Source: Oscillospiraceae bacterium (GTDB taxonomy: Bacteria > Bacillota > Clostridia > Oscillospirales > UBA929). Taken from it: a DNA stretch of 64,000 nt. The stretch lies in the NCBI GenBank assembly GCA_009782215.1, contig WRKO01000002.1:1-64000 (forward strand), read 5' to 3'. Position numbers and translations under genes: made by a program. The first letter of the stretch is position 1, and each line of letters starts with the position of its first letter. The notes beneath the pieces are model-generated. The model ran no database searches. It had not been told where the DNA came from and saw only the letters and a program-made list of their open reading frames with translations. This document shows, piece after piece, positions 41,322 through 50,700 of this stretch.

Positions 41322-42329
41322 TTAGCTTACAAACTCATAACTCCCATACCATAGCGTATATGACGCCGTCCTCACCCCGTTGCGGGTTGTGCCTTCATAG
41401 CTGTCTTGACCGGGGAGGATGCGGATTGTCACCGTCCCCGCTTCCCCGTCTTTCAGCACCCCGGCGTGTACCGCCGCCATAGCGATGTTGGAATCATCGG
41501 TATATATGTCACTGCCCCAAACTTGACCGGAGGTCGTGCCGACGACATAAAACTCATGGGTCGTGTCATTTTTGCCGCGCAAATGCTCGGCGGTGCCCGT
41601 ATAGGCAGTTGGATCCGTGGCACCTGCGCTATTGCCGCCCGGAGCGGGCGCGGCATTGCCGCTCGGCTCGGGGAGAAAATAAAGCATCCCCTCCGTGTCC
41701 TTTGCCCGGCTGATTATATCCGCTTTCCTTTCCATGGGGGGAGGCTCCGGCCAAGCGAAGGGCATACCATAAACGACGTTATCCACGACCGTAAACCCGC
41801 TGACATTATTCTCGGCATAGGCGTCGACAGCCTCGTTAGCCGCCTCATTGCTGGGGAATACTGTTTTATACATACGACGCCCAGCAACATCCGCCCCCTC
41901 GATATAACGGAAGGTGACGAGGCTGTAAATTGTCACATCACTGTTCGTGACATAATCGGTACGTTCCTCCATAATAACGACATAGTTTTCGCCCACCTCA
42001 GGTAATAACATATCGTCCCATTCCGCCGTGAAAAAATACTGCGGGTCGCCCCGGTGGCTTTCCATCGGCCACACCACATATGGCGCCGGGCCAAGGTCTT
42101 GAACGTCGCTGCCGTCATTAAATATGCCGCCCGCGCCGGGGTCATTGCCGCCGTTACCCTGCGCCCCGTTCGGTGCCGGCGCGGACGGTTCGGGCGCGGA
42201 CGGCGTTTCCGATGGCGGCGGTGTGTTGGTACTGCCGCCCGAATTGTTGTTGTTGCTATCCGAGCAAGCGGCTAACGCGAAACCCATAATCAGCGCAATG
42301 GCGAGCGCGAGGATTTTTGTTGTTTTCAT
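41322..42329 (-). CDS. Lipoprotein with C-terminal LCCL domain (family copy 2)
   Basis: The 335-residue protein has a lipoprotein signal (KILALAIALIMGFALAAC), an Asn/Gly/Pro-rich linker, a middle domain of about 130 residues of unknown type, and a C-terminal LCCL-like domain. The LCCL part is recognised by VWGSDIYTDDSNIAMAAVHA, LKDGEAGTVTIRILPGQDSY and NGVRTASYTLWYGSYEF. LCCL domains are known from secreted eukaryotic and some bacterial proteins and are thought to bind ligands or lipids. Third gene of the lipoprotein operon. Confidence 0.8.
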   Translation of the reverse strand: MKTTKILALAIALIMGFALAACSDSNNNNSGGSTNTPPPSETPSAPEPSAPAPNGAQGNGGNDPGAGGIFNDGSDVQDLGPAPYVVWPMESHRGDPQYFFTAEWDDMLLPEVGENYVVIMEERTDYVTNSDVTIYSLVTFRYIEGADVAGRRMYKTVFPSNEAANEAVDAYAENNVSGFTVVDNVVYGMPFAWPEPPPMERKADIISRAKDTEGMLYFLPEPSGNAAPAPGGNSAGATDPTAYTGTAEHLRGKNDTTHEFYVVGTTSGQVWGSDIYTDDSNIAMAAVHAGVLKDGEAGTVTIRILPGQDSYEGTTRNGVRTASYTLWYGSYEFVS

Positions 42330-42342
42330 GGTTGCCATTCTC
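42136..42342. repeat. Direct repeat copy B: signal peptide and linker of lipoprotein genes
   Basis: Partner of 41096-41281. The two copies lie about 1 kb apart in the same orientation, so recombination between them would remove one mature domain or join a leader to another domain. Confidence 0.8.
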
Positions 42343-42356
42343 CCTATTTAATTATT

Positions 42357-44045
42357 TTAATTCCATTCGTAAACGGGAATCACGCCTCCGCTGCCGTCGG
42401 CGCGTATGCGGTAGATATTGTTGTTAAAATAATTGAACACCCAGTCCCCCGCCACGTTTAGGGTATCTGGATTCATCATGTCGCCCACGCGCATAAGACC
42501 TGTGCCGTCGGTTTTTATGCGATGCAGCGTCCGCTGCCAGTCGTCTGGGTCAAGCCGAAGACCAAAATACAAGTAATCACCGTCAACTATATAGGCCTCT
42601 CCGCCACGGGTATCGTCCATAACTACTGATGTTTCTTTGGTGTTTACGTTGACTCTGCAGATACCCATAATGTTCGGTTCAAAATAATAAACCCAATCGC
42701 CGGACTGTAGGAGATTGTAGATATACATGTTATCTTCGAGTTCTAAAATCACCTCAGTGGCTGCTCCATCGTTGCGTGTACGGATAATTTCGTGTTTGGA
42801 AGTGAGCAGATGGTCGGAGCCGGGGACGGGCACCCATTCCGTTTGTATATGATAGTTCCAGTCGCTGTCGATGTTCAGCCGATAGCTGTCTATGTCGGTT
42901 ACTTGCATATCACCTGTGCCATCGGCGGCGCGGACGCGGTTCAAGTTTGTTATACTTCTGCCGCCGAAGTCTCCGCCGTCATCATAATACGCTGTTGTGA
43001 TATAGTAAAGCCACTCGCCGACAATCAAAAAGCTGCCTATGCTGCCTCCCTCTCCATAGTCTAGGGGCCGCTCAAACAATATAGTGAGCTCGGATTCGTC
43101 GCTTTTTAGTCGGTAAATGCGATCAACTTCCATATAGCCTTCATCCGTGCTGAGATTGTGCCGAGAGTGGATGTATATATAATCGCCGACGACATTAATC
43201 GCGGTAGCGGGAAAGTCGAGGATGATTTTTTCCACATCCGTGCCGTCTAAGCGCATTTTGTACAGTTCGTACCGCGCAACATAGTAAATCCAGTCGCCGC
43301 CTAACGCGACATAACGGTTGCCGTTGATGTTGCCGCGCTCATGCTCGGCGATGGTGACAGGGGTGAGAGGTAAGATTTGCCGCTTGGGTACTAAATGAAC
43401 AGGCGCGGGGAAAGACGGCATATCATCCTTAAACTCAAAGTTTACACCCTCGCCCCAGTAGAAGGTATTACTGCGGATAGGCACGCCGTTTACCGTCATC
43501 TCGAAATAATACTCGGCAAGCGGCTGATCGAAAAGCTCACCCGATGCGGAGCTGACAGAGTAATAATATACAGTCACCATGCCTTCGTCGCCGGGGACAT
43601 TGTCGAGATGGAAGCTTACTTTCCGTGATAGGTCGTGTTCCACGATCGAGCCATGGTCAAAGCTCATATATTCGTTCAGTTCCTGACGTACGCCATTGAT
43701 GTAAAAGGCAAAGTCGCTGATTTCAGGACGGCGGAAGTCCTCTTTAGTTTCACCGTCAAAAATTAAACTTACGCCGCCTACACTGTGGATTTCACTGACT
43801 TCAACACTGAATCCGTCGCTAGAACTGCTAAATGCGACATTGACTTGGGCATATATCAGCTCGCCGCCGGGAGGCGGCCAAGTGTCGCCGCCGCTTATGC
43901 TTGCATCGCCGGAACTGCCGTTGCCGTCCCGACCTGAGCCGCTCCCCGAATTGCCGCCCGAATTGTTGTTGCTATCGGAGCAAGCCGCTAATGTGAAAAC
44001 CATGAGCAGCGCAAGGGCAAGCGCGAAGATTTTTGTTGTTTTCAT
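42357..44045 (-). CDS. Lipoprotein with DUF5050-type beta-propeller (family copy 3)
   Basis: The 562-residue protein has a lipoprotein signal (KIFALALALLMVFTLAAC), a Ser/Gly/Asn linker, a strand-rich domain of about 170 residues, and a C-terminal region of repeats such as VALGGDWIYYVARYELYKMR, NVVGDYIYIHSRHN, LIVGEWLYYITTAYYD and LLQSGDWVYYFEPN. These repeats, with G-D/E-W-I/L/V-Y-Y cores, are typical of DUF5050 propellers found in surface proteins of Clostridia. ATG 44045 is preferred because AGGAGGG abuts the ATG at 44054. Second gene of the lipoprotein operon. Confidence 0.78.
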   Translation of the reverse strand: MKTTKIFALALALLMVFTLAACSDSNNNSGGNSGSGSGRDGNGSSGDASISGGDTWPPPGGELIYAQVNVAFSSSSDGFSVEVSEIHSVGGVSLIFDGETKEDFRRPEISDFAFYINGVRQELNEYMSFDHGSIVEHDLSRKVSFHLDNVPGDEGMVTVYYYSVSSASGELFDQPLAEYYFEMTVNGVPIRSNTFYWGEGVNFEFKDDMPSFPAPVHLVPKRQILPLTPVTIAEHERGNINGNRYVALGGDWIYYVARYELYKMRLDGTDVEKIILDFPATAINVVGDYIYIHSRHNLSTDEGYMEVDRIYRLKSDESELTILFERPLDYGEGGSIGSFLIVGEWLYYITTAYYDDGGDFGGRSITNLNRVRAADGTGDMQVTDIDSYRLNIDSDWNYHIQTEWVPVPGSDHLLTSKHEIIRTRNDGAATEVILELEDNMYIYNLLQSGDWVYYFEPNIMGICRVNVNTKETSVVMDDTRGGEAYIVDGDYLYFGLRLDPDDWQRTLHRIKTDGTGLMRVGDMMNPDTLNVAGDWVFNYFNNNIYRIRADGSGGVIPVYEWN

Positions 44046-44067
44046 GTTTATCATCCCTCCTATTACC

Positions 44068-44829
44068 TCATCGGTGCGGTGAAAGAATCCTAACTGAATC
44101 TAAAAGCTCCTCATCGCTGCCATAGAACGAGGAGAACCAGAACTGAACGCGAGTTCCATCCGATTCTGTATGTTGCAAGGCTTTCTTCTGTCCATCTCCG
44201 CCGGACAGCTCGAAGTGACTATAGGCAGCCATCGCATCTTCCAAAGCAGACTGACCAATCACGAGCCGTTCCCCGACAACAGCCCCGGCAGCGTACATAG
44301 AGATTGCCCAATATTCGCAGACAACCATCTTATCCTCGCTCGCGTCAAGCGGTCTGGGCCAAGCTCCGGGCGCGTGGACATCCTCCAGAAAAACATCAAT
44401 TTTAATAAATTCCTCTTCTGTCTCTAAAAACATTTCACCGCCCGGTCCATAATCGGTCAATATATCGTAGTCGGGAGACCGATTGATATCATTAAACACA
44501 AATCCAAAATCGTATAAATCCTGCAATGTGGTGACGCCCAACTCTATACGGATGCCATCGCCGAAGTCAAGGGTATAGTCTTTCGCGTATGGTCTATTAT
44601 TTTGCACAACTACATCGCCGCCGCCGTTTCCGGGGTCATCGCCGCCGTTGCCCGGGTCGGGGTCTTGAGGCGGCGCGGACGGTTCAGGTGCGGGGTCTTG
44701 CGACGGTGACGGATTGCTTGAGCTGCCGCCCGAATTGTTGCCGCCGCTATCAGAGCAAGCGGCTAATGCGAAACCCATGATCAGCGCGAAAGCGAGTACG
44801 AGTGCGAGTTGTTTTGTCAGATTTTTCAT
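44068..44829 (-). CDS. Lipoprotein with unassigned mature domain (family copy 4)
   Basis: The 253-residue protein has a lipoprotein signal (LALVLAFALIMGFALAAC), an Asn/Gly/Ser/Pro linker, then a mature domain of about 170 residues starting near RPYAKDYTLDFGDGIRIELG that I cannot place. GGAGGG precedes the ATG. It is the first gene after the promoter at 44860-44889 and heads the operon of four. The signal is related to, but more diverged than, the other three. Confidence 0.75.
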   Translation of the reverse strand: MKNLTKQLALVLAFALIMGFALAACSDSGGNNSGGSSSNPSPSQDPAPEPSAPPQDPDPGNGGDDPGNGGGDVVVQNNRPYAKDYTLDFGDGIRIELGVTTLQDLYDFGFVFNDINRSPDYDILTDYGPGGEMFLETEEEFIKIDVFLEDVHAPGAWPRPLDASEDKMVVCEYWAISMYAAGAVVGERLVIGQSALEDAMAAYSHFELSGGDGQKKALQHTESDGTRVQFWFSSFYGSDEELLDSVRILSPHR

Positions 44830-44859
44830 TTTGTCTGCCCTCCGTCTGCTTTTTTACCG

Positions 44860-44889
44860 AGAATATCACCGATTGGGCGTATTTGTCAA
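44860..44889 (-). promoter_or_regulatory. Promoter of the lipoprotein operon
   Basis: Minus-strand TTGACA (44884-44889), 18-base spacer, TATTCT (44860-44865). The -35 lies inside the last codons of gatB. No terminator separates gatB from it, so read-through from the amidotransferase cluster is possible. Confidence 0.6.
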
Positions 44890-46299
44890 GCATTTTCTCA
44901 GGTGTTCCCTCACCATGTCCGGGCTTCCGTTTCCGCCCAGTTTTTTCATGGCTTGACCCACCAAAAAGCCGAACGCCTTATCCTTTCCCGCGAGATAATC
45001 CCTCGCCGCGTCCGGGTTGTCTTCCACGGCGGCTTTGACCGCCTCGGCGACGGCGCCGCCGTCGGTCAGCATCAGCAAGCCTTTCTCGGCGATATACGTC
45101 TCCGGGTCAACGCCGCGCAGGAACACGGCTTCCGCCGTTTCCTTATACGCGCCCCTGTTTATCTTGCCGCTTGAAACAAAAGCGACCAGCGCCGACAGCT
45201 TGCCCGCGTCCACGGACAGGTTTTCCGGCTGCGTGTCCGTCAGGTTCATCAGCCGCATGATTTCGCCCGTAATCAGCCGCGCGGCCTCCGCCGGCTCCCC
45301 GCTGAGCCGGGCGACCGATTCAAACAAATCAGAAATGCGTTTGTGGCCCGTCAGAACCGCCGCCTCCGCTTCGGAGAGGGCGTAATCCCGCCTGTAGCGC
45401 GCCCGTTTTTGATGCGCCAGCTCCGGGAGGCTTTGCCGTATCCCGGCAAGCCGCGCCTCGTCAAGCTCCACCGGCAGCAAATCGGGTTCGGGGAAGTAGC
45501 GGTAGTCCTGCGCGTTTTCCTTCGAGCGCATCCCGAAGGACTCGCCCGCGTCGTCGTCCCAGCGGCGCGTCTCCTGAACAACCGCGCCGCCGCTTTCCAA
45601 AAGCTCTATCTGACGCCGCCGCTCATATTCCACGGCGCGCCCGGCGGCCTTGAAGGAATTGAGGTTTTTCATCTCGGTGCGGACGCCCAACCCTTCGCCC
45701 GGCCGGCAGACCGAAAGGTTTACGTCAACCCGCAGGGAGCCTTCCTGCATCTTGCAGTCGCACACGCCGAGATAAAGCAGTATCTCGCGCAGCCTTTCAA
45801 GGAAAGCCATCACTTCCCCGCCGCTCCGAAAGTCCGGCAAGGTGACGATTTCGATGAGCGGCACGCCGCAGCGGTTGAAATCCATAAACGTCCCGTCCGC
45901 GTCGTGGACGAGCTTGCCCGCGTCCTCCTCCATGTGTATCTCCCGGATGCCGATGCTCTTTTTTTGCCCGTCCGCCTCAATCTCCAGCCGCCCGCCTTGG
46001 CAGATGGGGAGGTATAGCTGCGACACCTGATAGGCCTTGGGCAGGTCTGGATAAAAATAATTCTTGCGGTCAAATTTGCAGCGCGGCGCGACCGTGCAGC
46101 CAAGGGCAAGCCCCACCCGCGCGGCGTATTCGACGACGGCGCGGTTCAGCTTAGGCAGCGCGCCCGGAAACCCCGCGCAGACGGGACAGACGCGGCTGTT
46201 CGGCTCGCCGCCGAACTCACCGGAGCAGCCGCAAAAGATTTTTGATTTGGTCGAAAGCTCCGCGTGAACCTCCAGCCCAATCACCGTTTCCCATGTCAT
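44866..46299 (-). CDS. gatB: Asp/Glu-tRNA amidotransferase subunit B
   Basis: GatB is the tRNA-binding kinase-transamidase subunit of GatCAB, which turns Glu-tRNA(Gln) and Asp-tRNA(Asn) into the amide forms using glutamine. The 477-residue protein has the signature ETVIGLEVHAELSTKSKIFC, zinc Cys residues in CGCSGEF and CPVCAGFPGALP, KFDRKNYFYPDLPKAYQVSQ, MEEDAGKLVHD and the C-terminal YqeY-like tail. It overlaps gatA by four bases and is the last gene of the long cluster. Confidence 0.96.
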   Translation of the reverse strand: MTWETVIGLEVHAELSTKSKIFCGCSGEFGGEPNSRVCPVCAGFPGALPKLNRAVVEYAARVGLALGCTVAPRCKFDRKNYFYPDLPKAYQVSQLYLPICQGGRLEIEADGQKKSIGIREIHMEEDAGKLVHDADGTFMDFNRCGVPLIEIVTLPDFRSGGEVMAFLERLREILLYLGVCDCKMQEGSLRVDVNLSVCRPGEGLGVRTEMKNLNSFKAAGRAVEYERRRQIELLESGGAVVQETRRWDDDAGESFGMRSKENAQDYRYFPEPDLLPVELDEARLAGIRQSLPELAHQKRARYRRDYALSEAEAAVLTGHKRISDLFESVARLSGEPAEAARLITGEIMRLMNLTDTQPENLSVDAGKLSALVAFVSSGKINRGAYKETAEAVFLRGVDPETYIAEKGLLMLTDGGAVAEAVKAAVEDNPDAARDYLAGKDKAFGFLVGQAMKKLGGNGSPDMVREHLRKCLTNTPNR

Positions 46300-47777
46300 A
46301 CCGTCTTCCCCCCTGTCGGCGGGCTGCCCGCCGGTTTGCGGGTATGCCAGTCCGTCCGGCGCTGATAGACCCGCGCGGCGCCGGCCAGCTTTTCCTCCGA
46401 AAACGCCTGTCCGATTAGCTGAAGCCCAACCGGCAGACCGCGCCCGTCAAACCCGCAGGGCAGCGCGGCGGCGGGCAGCCCCGCCAGATTGACCGACACG
46501 GTATAGATATCCCCCATATACATCTTCACCGGGTCGTCGATGTTCTCCCCGATGGTATACGCCGAGGTGGGCGCGACGGGCGCCAGAAGTATGTCAAAGC
46601 GCTTGAACAGGCCGTCATAGGCGGCTTTCATCAAAGCGCGGGTTTTCAGCGCTTTCTTGTAATACGCGTCGTAATACCCCGACGAAAGCACAAACGAGCC
46701 GAGCATAATCCGCCGCTTGACCTCCAGCCCGAAGCCCTCGCTGCGGGAGAGGCGGTAGACGTCATTGAGCGTTTTCGCGTCCGCGCTCCTGTAGCCGTAT
46801 TTCAGCCCGTCATACCGCGAGAGGTTGCTCGACGCTTCGGCGCAGGCGATGATATAATACGCGGGAACCACATACTCCGTCAGCGGCATCTCAAATTCCT
46901 CCACCGCCGCGCCCGCCGCCGCCAGCTCCTCCGCCGCCGCCAGAACGGCGCGCTTGACGTCCCGGTCAATCCCGCCGTCAAAATAGTTGCGGGGCAGGCC
47001 GACGTTCACGCCGTCCAGCCGCTCCGAAACAGGCCGGTCGAAGCCAAACGGGTTTTCGATCACGCAGGTGCTGTCTTTGTCGTCCGGGCCGGAAATCACC
47101 GACAGCAGGGCGGCGCAGTCGTCCATATCCCGCCCGATAGGGCCGATTTGGTCAAGCGACGAGGCGTAGGCAATCAGCCCGTACCGCGACACCGCGCCGT
47201 AGGTGGGCTTGATGCCGGTGACGCCGCAGAAGGAGCAGGGCTGGCGGATGCTCCCGCCGGTGTCCGAGCCGAGCGCAAGCGGAATTTCACCCGCGGCGAC
47301 TGCCGCCGCGCTGCCCCCGGAGGAGCCTCCCGCCACGCGGGAAACATCCCAAGGGTTGCGCGCCGGGCCGAATACCCCCGTCTCGCTCGACCCGCCCATA
47401 GCAAATTCGTCCATGTTGAGCTTGCCCACGATAACCATACCCGCCGCTTCCAGCCTTTCAACCGCCGTTGCGCTGTACACGGGCTTGTAGCCCCGGAGCA
47501 TTTCAGACGCGCAGGTCGTCTCCATATCACATACGGAGATGTTGTCCTTCAAGGCAATCGGCACGCCGGCGAGGGGCGAAAGGGCTTCGCCGCCGTCTAT
47601 CCGCGCCTGCACCTCCCCGGCGCGCGCAAGGGCCTTGTCCTTTGCGACGGCCAAAAAGGCGTTGTGCCGGTTGCCGGTTTTTTCAATCGCGTCTATATAC
47701 GCGCCCGCCGCTTCGGCCGCGCTCAGTTTTCCGGCTTTGATCGCCGCCGACAGCTCCAGTGCGCTCATATCAAGCAT
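46296..47777 (-). CDS. gatA: Asp/Glu-tRNA amidotransferase subunit A
   Basis: GatA is the glutaminase of GatCAB. The 493-residue amidase-signature protein has the Ser-cisSer-Lys triad: Lys in PIALKDNISV, the serines in AGGSSGGSAAAVAAG and LGSDTGGSIRQPCSFCG. The C-terminal part contains GLPVGLQLIGQAFSEE. A GGGGACGGG stretch precedes the ATG. It starts 12 bases after purL and is separated from gatC by it. Confidence 0.96.
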   Translation of the reverse strand: MLDMSALELSAAIKAGKLSAAEAAGAYIDAIEKTGNRHNAFLAVAKDKALARAGEVQARIDGGEALSPLAGVPIALKDNISVCDMETTCASEMLRGYKPVYSATAVERLEAAGMVIVGKLNMDEFAMGGSSETGVFGPARNPWDVSRVAGGSSGGSAAAVAAGEIPLALGSDTGGSIRQPCSFCGVTGIKPTYGAVSRYGLIAYASSLDQIGPIGRDMDDCAALLSVISGPDDKDSTCVIENPFGFDRPVSERLDGVNVGLPRNYFDGGIDRDVKRAVLAAAEELAAAGAAVEEFEMPLTEYVVPAYYIIACAEASSNLSRYDGLKYGYRSADAKTLNDVYRLSRSEGFGLEVKRRIMLGSFVLSSGYYDAYYKKALKTRALMKAAYDGLFKRFDILLAPVAPTSAYTIGENIDDPVKMYMGDIYTVSVNLAGLPAAALPCGFDGRGLPVGLQLIGQAFSEEKLAGAARVYQRRTDWHTRKPAGSPPTGGKTV

Positions 47778-47789
47778 GTTCCCGTCCCC

Positions 47790-50700
47790 CTACCGAAAAT
47801 AACGTATCCCGCCCTCAAAAAGAGGGAGATGCTTTTCACCCGGTATATTCCTCGCCGTAAGCGGCCCGTGCCGCTCCGCGTGCGCCATCTTGCCCAGCAC
47901 CCGCCCGTCCGGGCTGCACAGCCCCTCGACGGCCCAAACCGAGCCGTTCGGGTTGTACGCGATATTCATGGACGGGACGCCGCTGCCGTCCGCGTACTGG
48001 AAGGCAATCTGCCCGTTTACCCTCCACCGCTCCAAATCGCCCGCGGAAGCCGTCAGCCGCCCCTCGCCGTGGGATACGGGCTGGACGTAAACCTCCCCCG
48101 GGGCGCACAGAGCCAGCCACGGGGATAAAACGGAGGAGACGCGGGCGGCGATGTGCCGCGCCTGATGCCGCCCGATTCGGTTGAAGGTCAGCGTGGGGCA
48201 GTCGGCGGTCATCGAGGTTATCCGCCCATACGGGAGCAGCCCCAGCTTTATCAGCGCCTGAAAGCCGTTGCATATCCCCAAAACCAGCCCGTCCCTCGTC
48301 TCAAGCAGTTGATGGACGGCGTCGGCAAGGCGCGGATTGCGGAAAAGCGAGACGATGAACTTCCCCGAGCCGTCCGGCTCGTCGCCGCCGGAAAACCCGC
48401 CGGGGAACACCAGCATCTGCGCCGACGCGACGGCTTTTTCCAGCTCGGCCGCGGACGCCCGCAGCATCTCCGGCGTCAGGTTGCGTATCAGAACAATCTC
48501 CGCCCTGCCGCCCGCGCGCTCAATGGCGGCCGCGGTGTCGTATTCGCAGTTTGTGCCGGGAAAGACGGGGATGACGGCCTTGGGCCGCGCGAAGGACGGG
48601 CCGCCGTAAGGCGCGGGCCGCCGTTCGTCCTTGATCAGCGGCGCGGCGCCGGACTGCTCCGTCTTTGCGGGGAACACGTCTTCCAGCGGGGCTTCCCACG
48701 CGGCGCGCAGCTCCGCCAGCGGCACAGACTCGTCCCCTATCGCCAAAACCGGCTCGGCCTGCGTATATCCCAACAGCCGATACCCCTCCAGCACTTCACC
48801 CGCCTCAAATACAACCGAACCGCACGGAGCGGCGGACAAGCCCACGTCCGCCCCGCCGGAAAACCCAATCATGTTGCCCAGCGCCATCTTCAGGACGCCG
48901 CCGATGACCCCGCCCGTCTCGCAAGCCCATGCCGACAGCGCCTTCCCGGAGCGGCACAGCGCCGTAAACCCCTCCCAAGCGGCGCGAAGCGCCGCGCAGT
49001 CGGGCAGGCCGTCCGCGTCCGCCGGAGCCTCCAGCAGATAGACCGGATGCCCCGCGCCCTTAAACTCCGGGCTTATCAGGCAGGACGCTTCGGCGACGCC
49101 CACGGCGAAGGATATCAGCGTGGGCGGCACATCCAGCTCCCCGAAGCTGCCGCTCATCGAGTCTTTGCCGCCTATGGCCGCGATTTGCAGACCCATCTGC
49201 GCCGAAAACGCGCCCAGCATCGCCGCGAACGGCGTCCCCCACCGCGCCGGGCTGCCGTCTACGCGGGGAAAATATTCTTGCAGCGAGAGATGGACGGTAT
49301 CAAGCGGCGCCCCCGACGCAACCAGCTTGGCGACGGAGGAGACCACCGCGCAGACCGAGCCGCCGAACGGGTCGGCTTCGGTGAGATACGGGTCGTACCC
49401 ATACGCCATGACCGAAGCGGTGCGCGCGCCCGCCCCCGGTAGCAGCGCCGCCATCACCTGCGTCTCCGTCAGGCCGTGCCGCCCGCCGTAAGGCGCAAAC
49501 ACGCTGGCCGCGCCGATGGAGCTGTCAAAGTGTTCCACCAAGCCTTTCCGCGAGCAGAAATTCAAATCCGCGCAAAGGCTTAGCAGCCTGTCCCGCAGGG
49601 ACAGGCCTTGACCGCCCGCCGTTTCCCCCGGTACGGACGGCTCGGGGACAAAAACGTCCGCAAACCGCTCCGCGCCGTTTGTATCCAAAAAAGCCCTGCC
49701 GATATCCACAATCGTCCGTCCGCGCCATTTCATCACAAGCCGCTTCTCCCCGGTGATTACGGCGGCGGCCGTCGCCTCAAGGTTTTCCTCCCCGGCATAC
49801 CGAATCAGCGTCTCCGCGTCCCGCGCCGATACCACCGCCGCCATCCGTTCCTGCGACTCCGATATGGCAAGCTCCGTCCCGTTCAGTCCCTCATATTTCA
49901 CCGGCAGGGCGTCAAGCGTAAGCTCCACGCCGTCCGCCAGCTCCCCGACGGCCACGGCCGCCCCGCCCGCGCCGAAATCGTTGCACCGCTTGATGAGCTT
50001 GGTCACTTCCGGGTTGCGAAACAGGCGCTGGAGCTTGCGCTCCTCCGGCGCGTTGCCCTTCTGCACCTCCGACGCGCACTCGGACACGGTGTCCGCCTCA
50101 TGCGCCTTGGACGACCCCGTGGCCCCGCCGATTCCGTCCCGCCCAGTGCGCCCGCCCAGCACCACAACAACATCGCCCGGAGCCGGGCGTTCCCGCCGTA
50201 CCGACGACAGCGGCGCCGCGCCCGCCACCGCGCCCGCTTCCAGCCGCTTGGCGACATATCCCTCGTGATATAATTCCCGCACATAGCCGGTCGCCAGCCC
50301 GATTTGGTTCCCGTACGCGCTGAACCCCTCGGCGGCGGCGACGGCGAGCCTGCGCTGGGGGAGCTTGCCCGGCAGGGTATCCTCAATGGGCGTCCTCGGG
50401 TCGTCCGCGCCGGTAATCCGCATGGATTGATACACATACGCCCGCCCGGAGAGCGGGTCGCGAATCGCCCCGCCGATACAGGTGGACGCCCCGCCGTACG
50501 GCTCTATCTCCGTGGGGTGGTTATGCGTTTCGTTTTTGAAAAAAAGCAGCCAGTCCTCCCGCCCCCGGTCAAACTCCGCGTCCACCCTCACCGTGCAGGC
50601 GTTGATTTCATCAGACAGGTCAAGCATGGGCAGCCTGCCCTCCCCGCGCAGATGACGCATGGCGGCGGTGGCAATGTTCATCAGCGTCGCCGGCTTGTCC

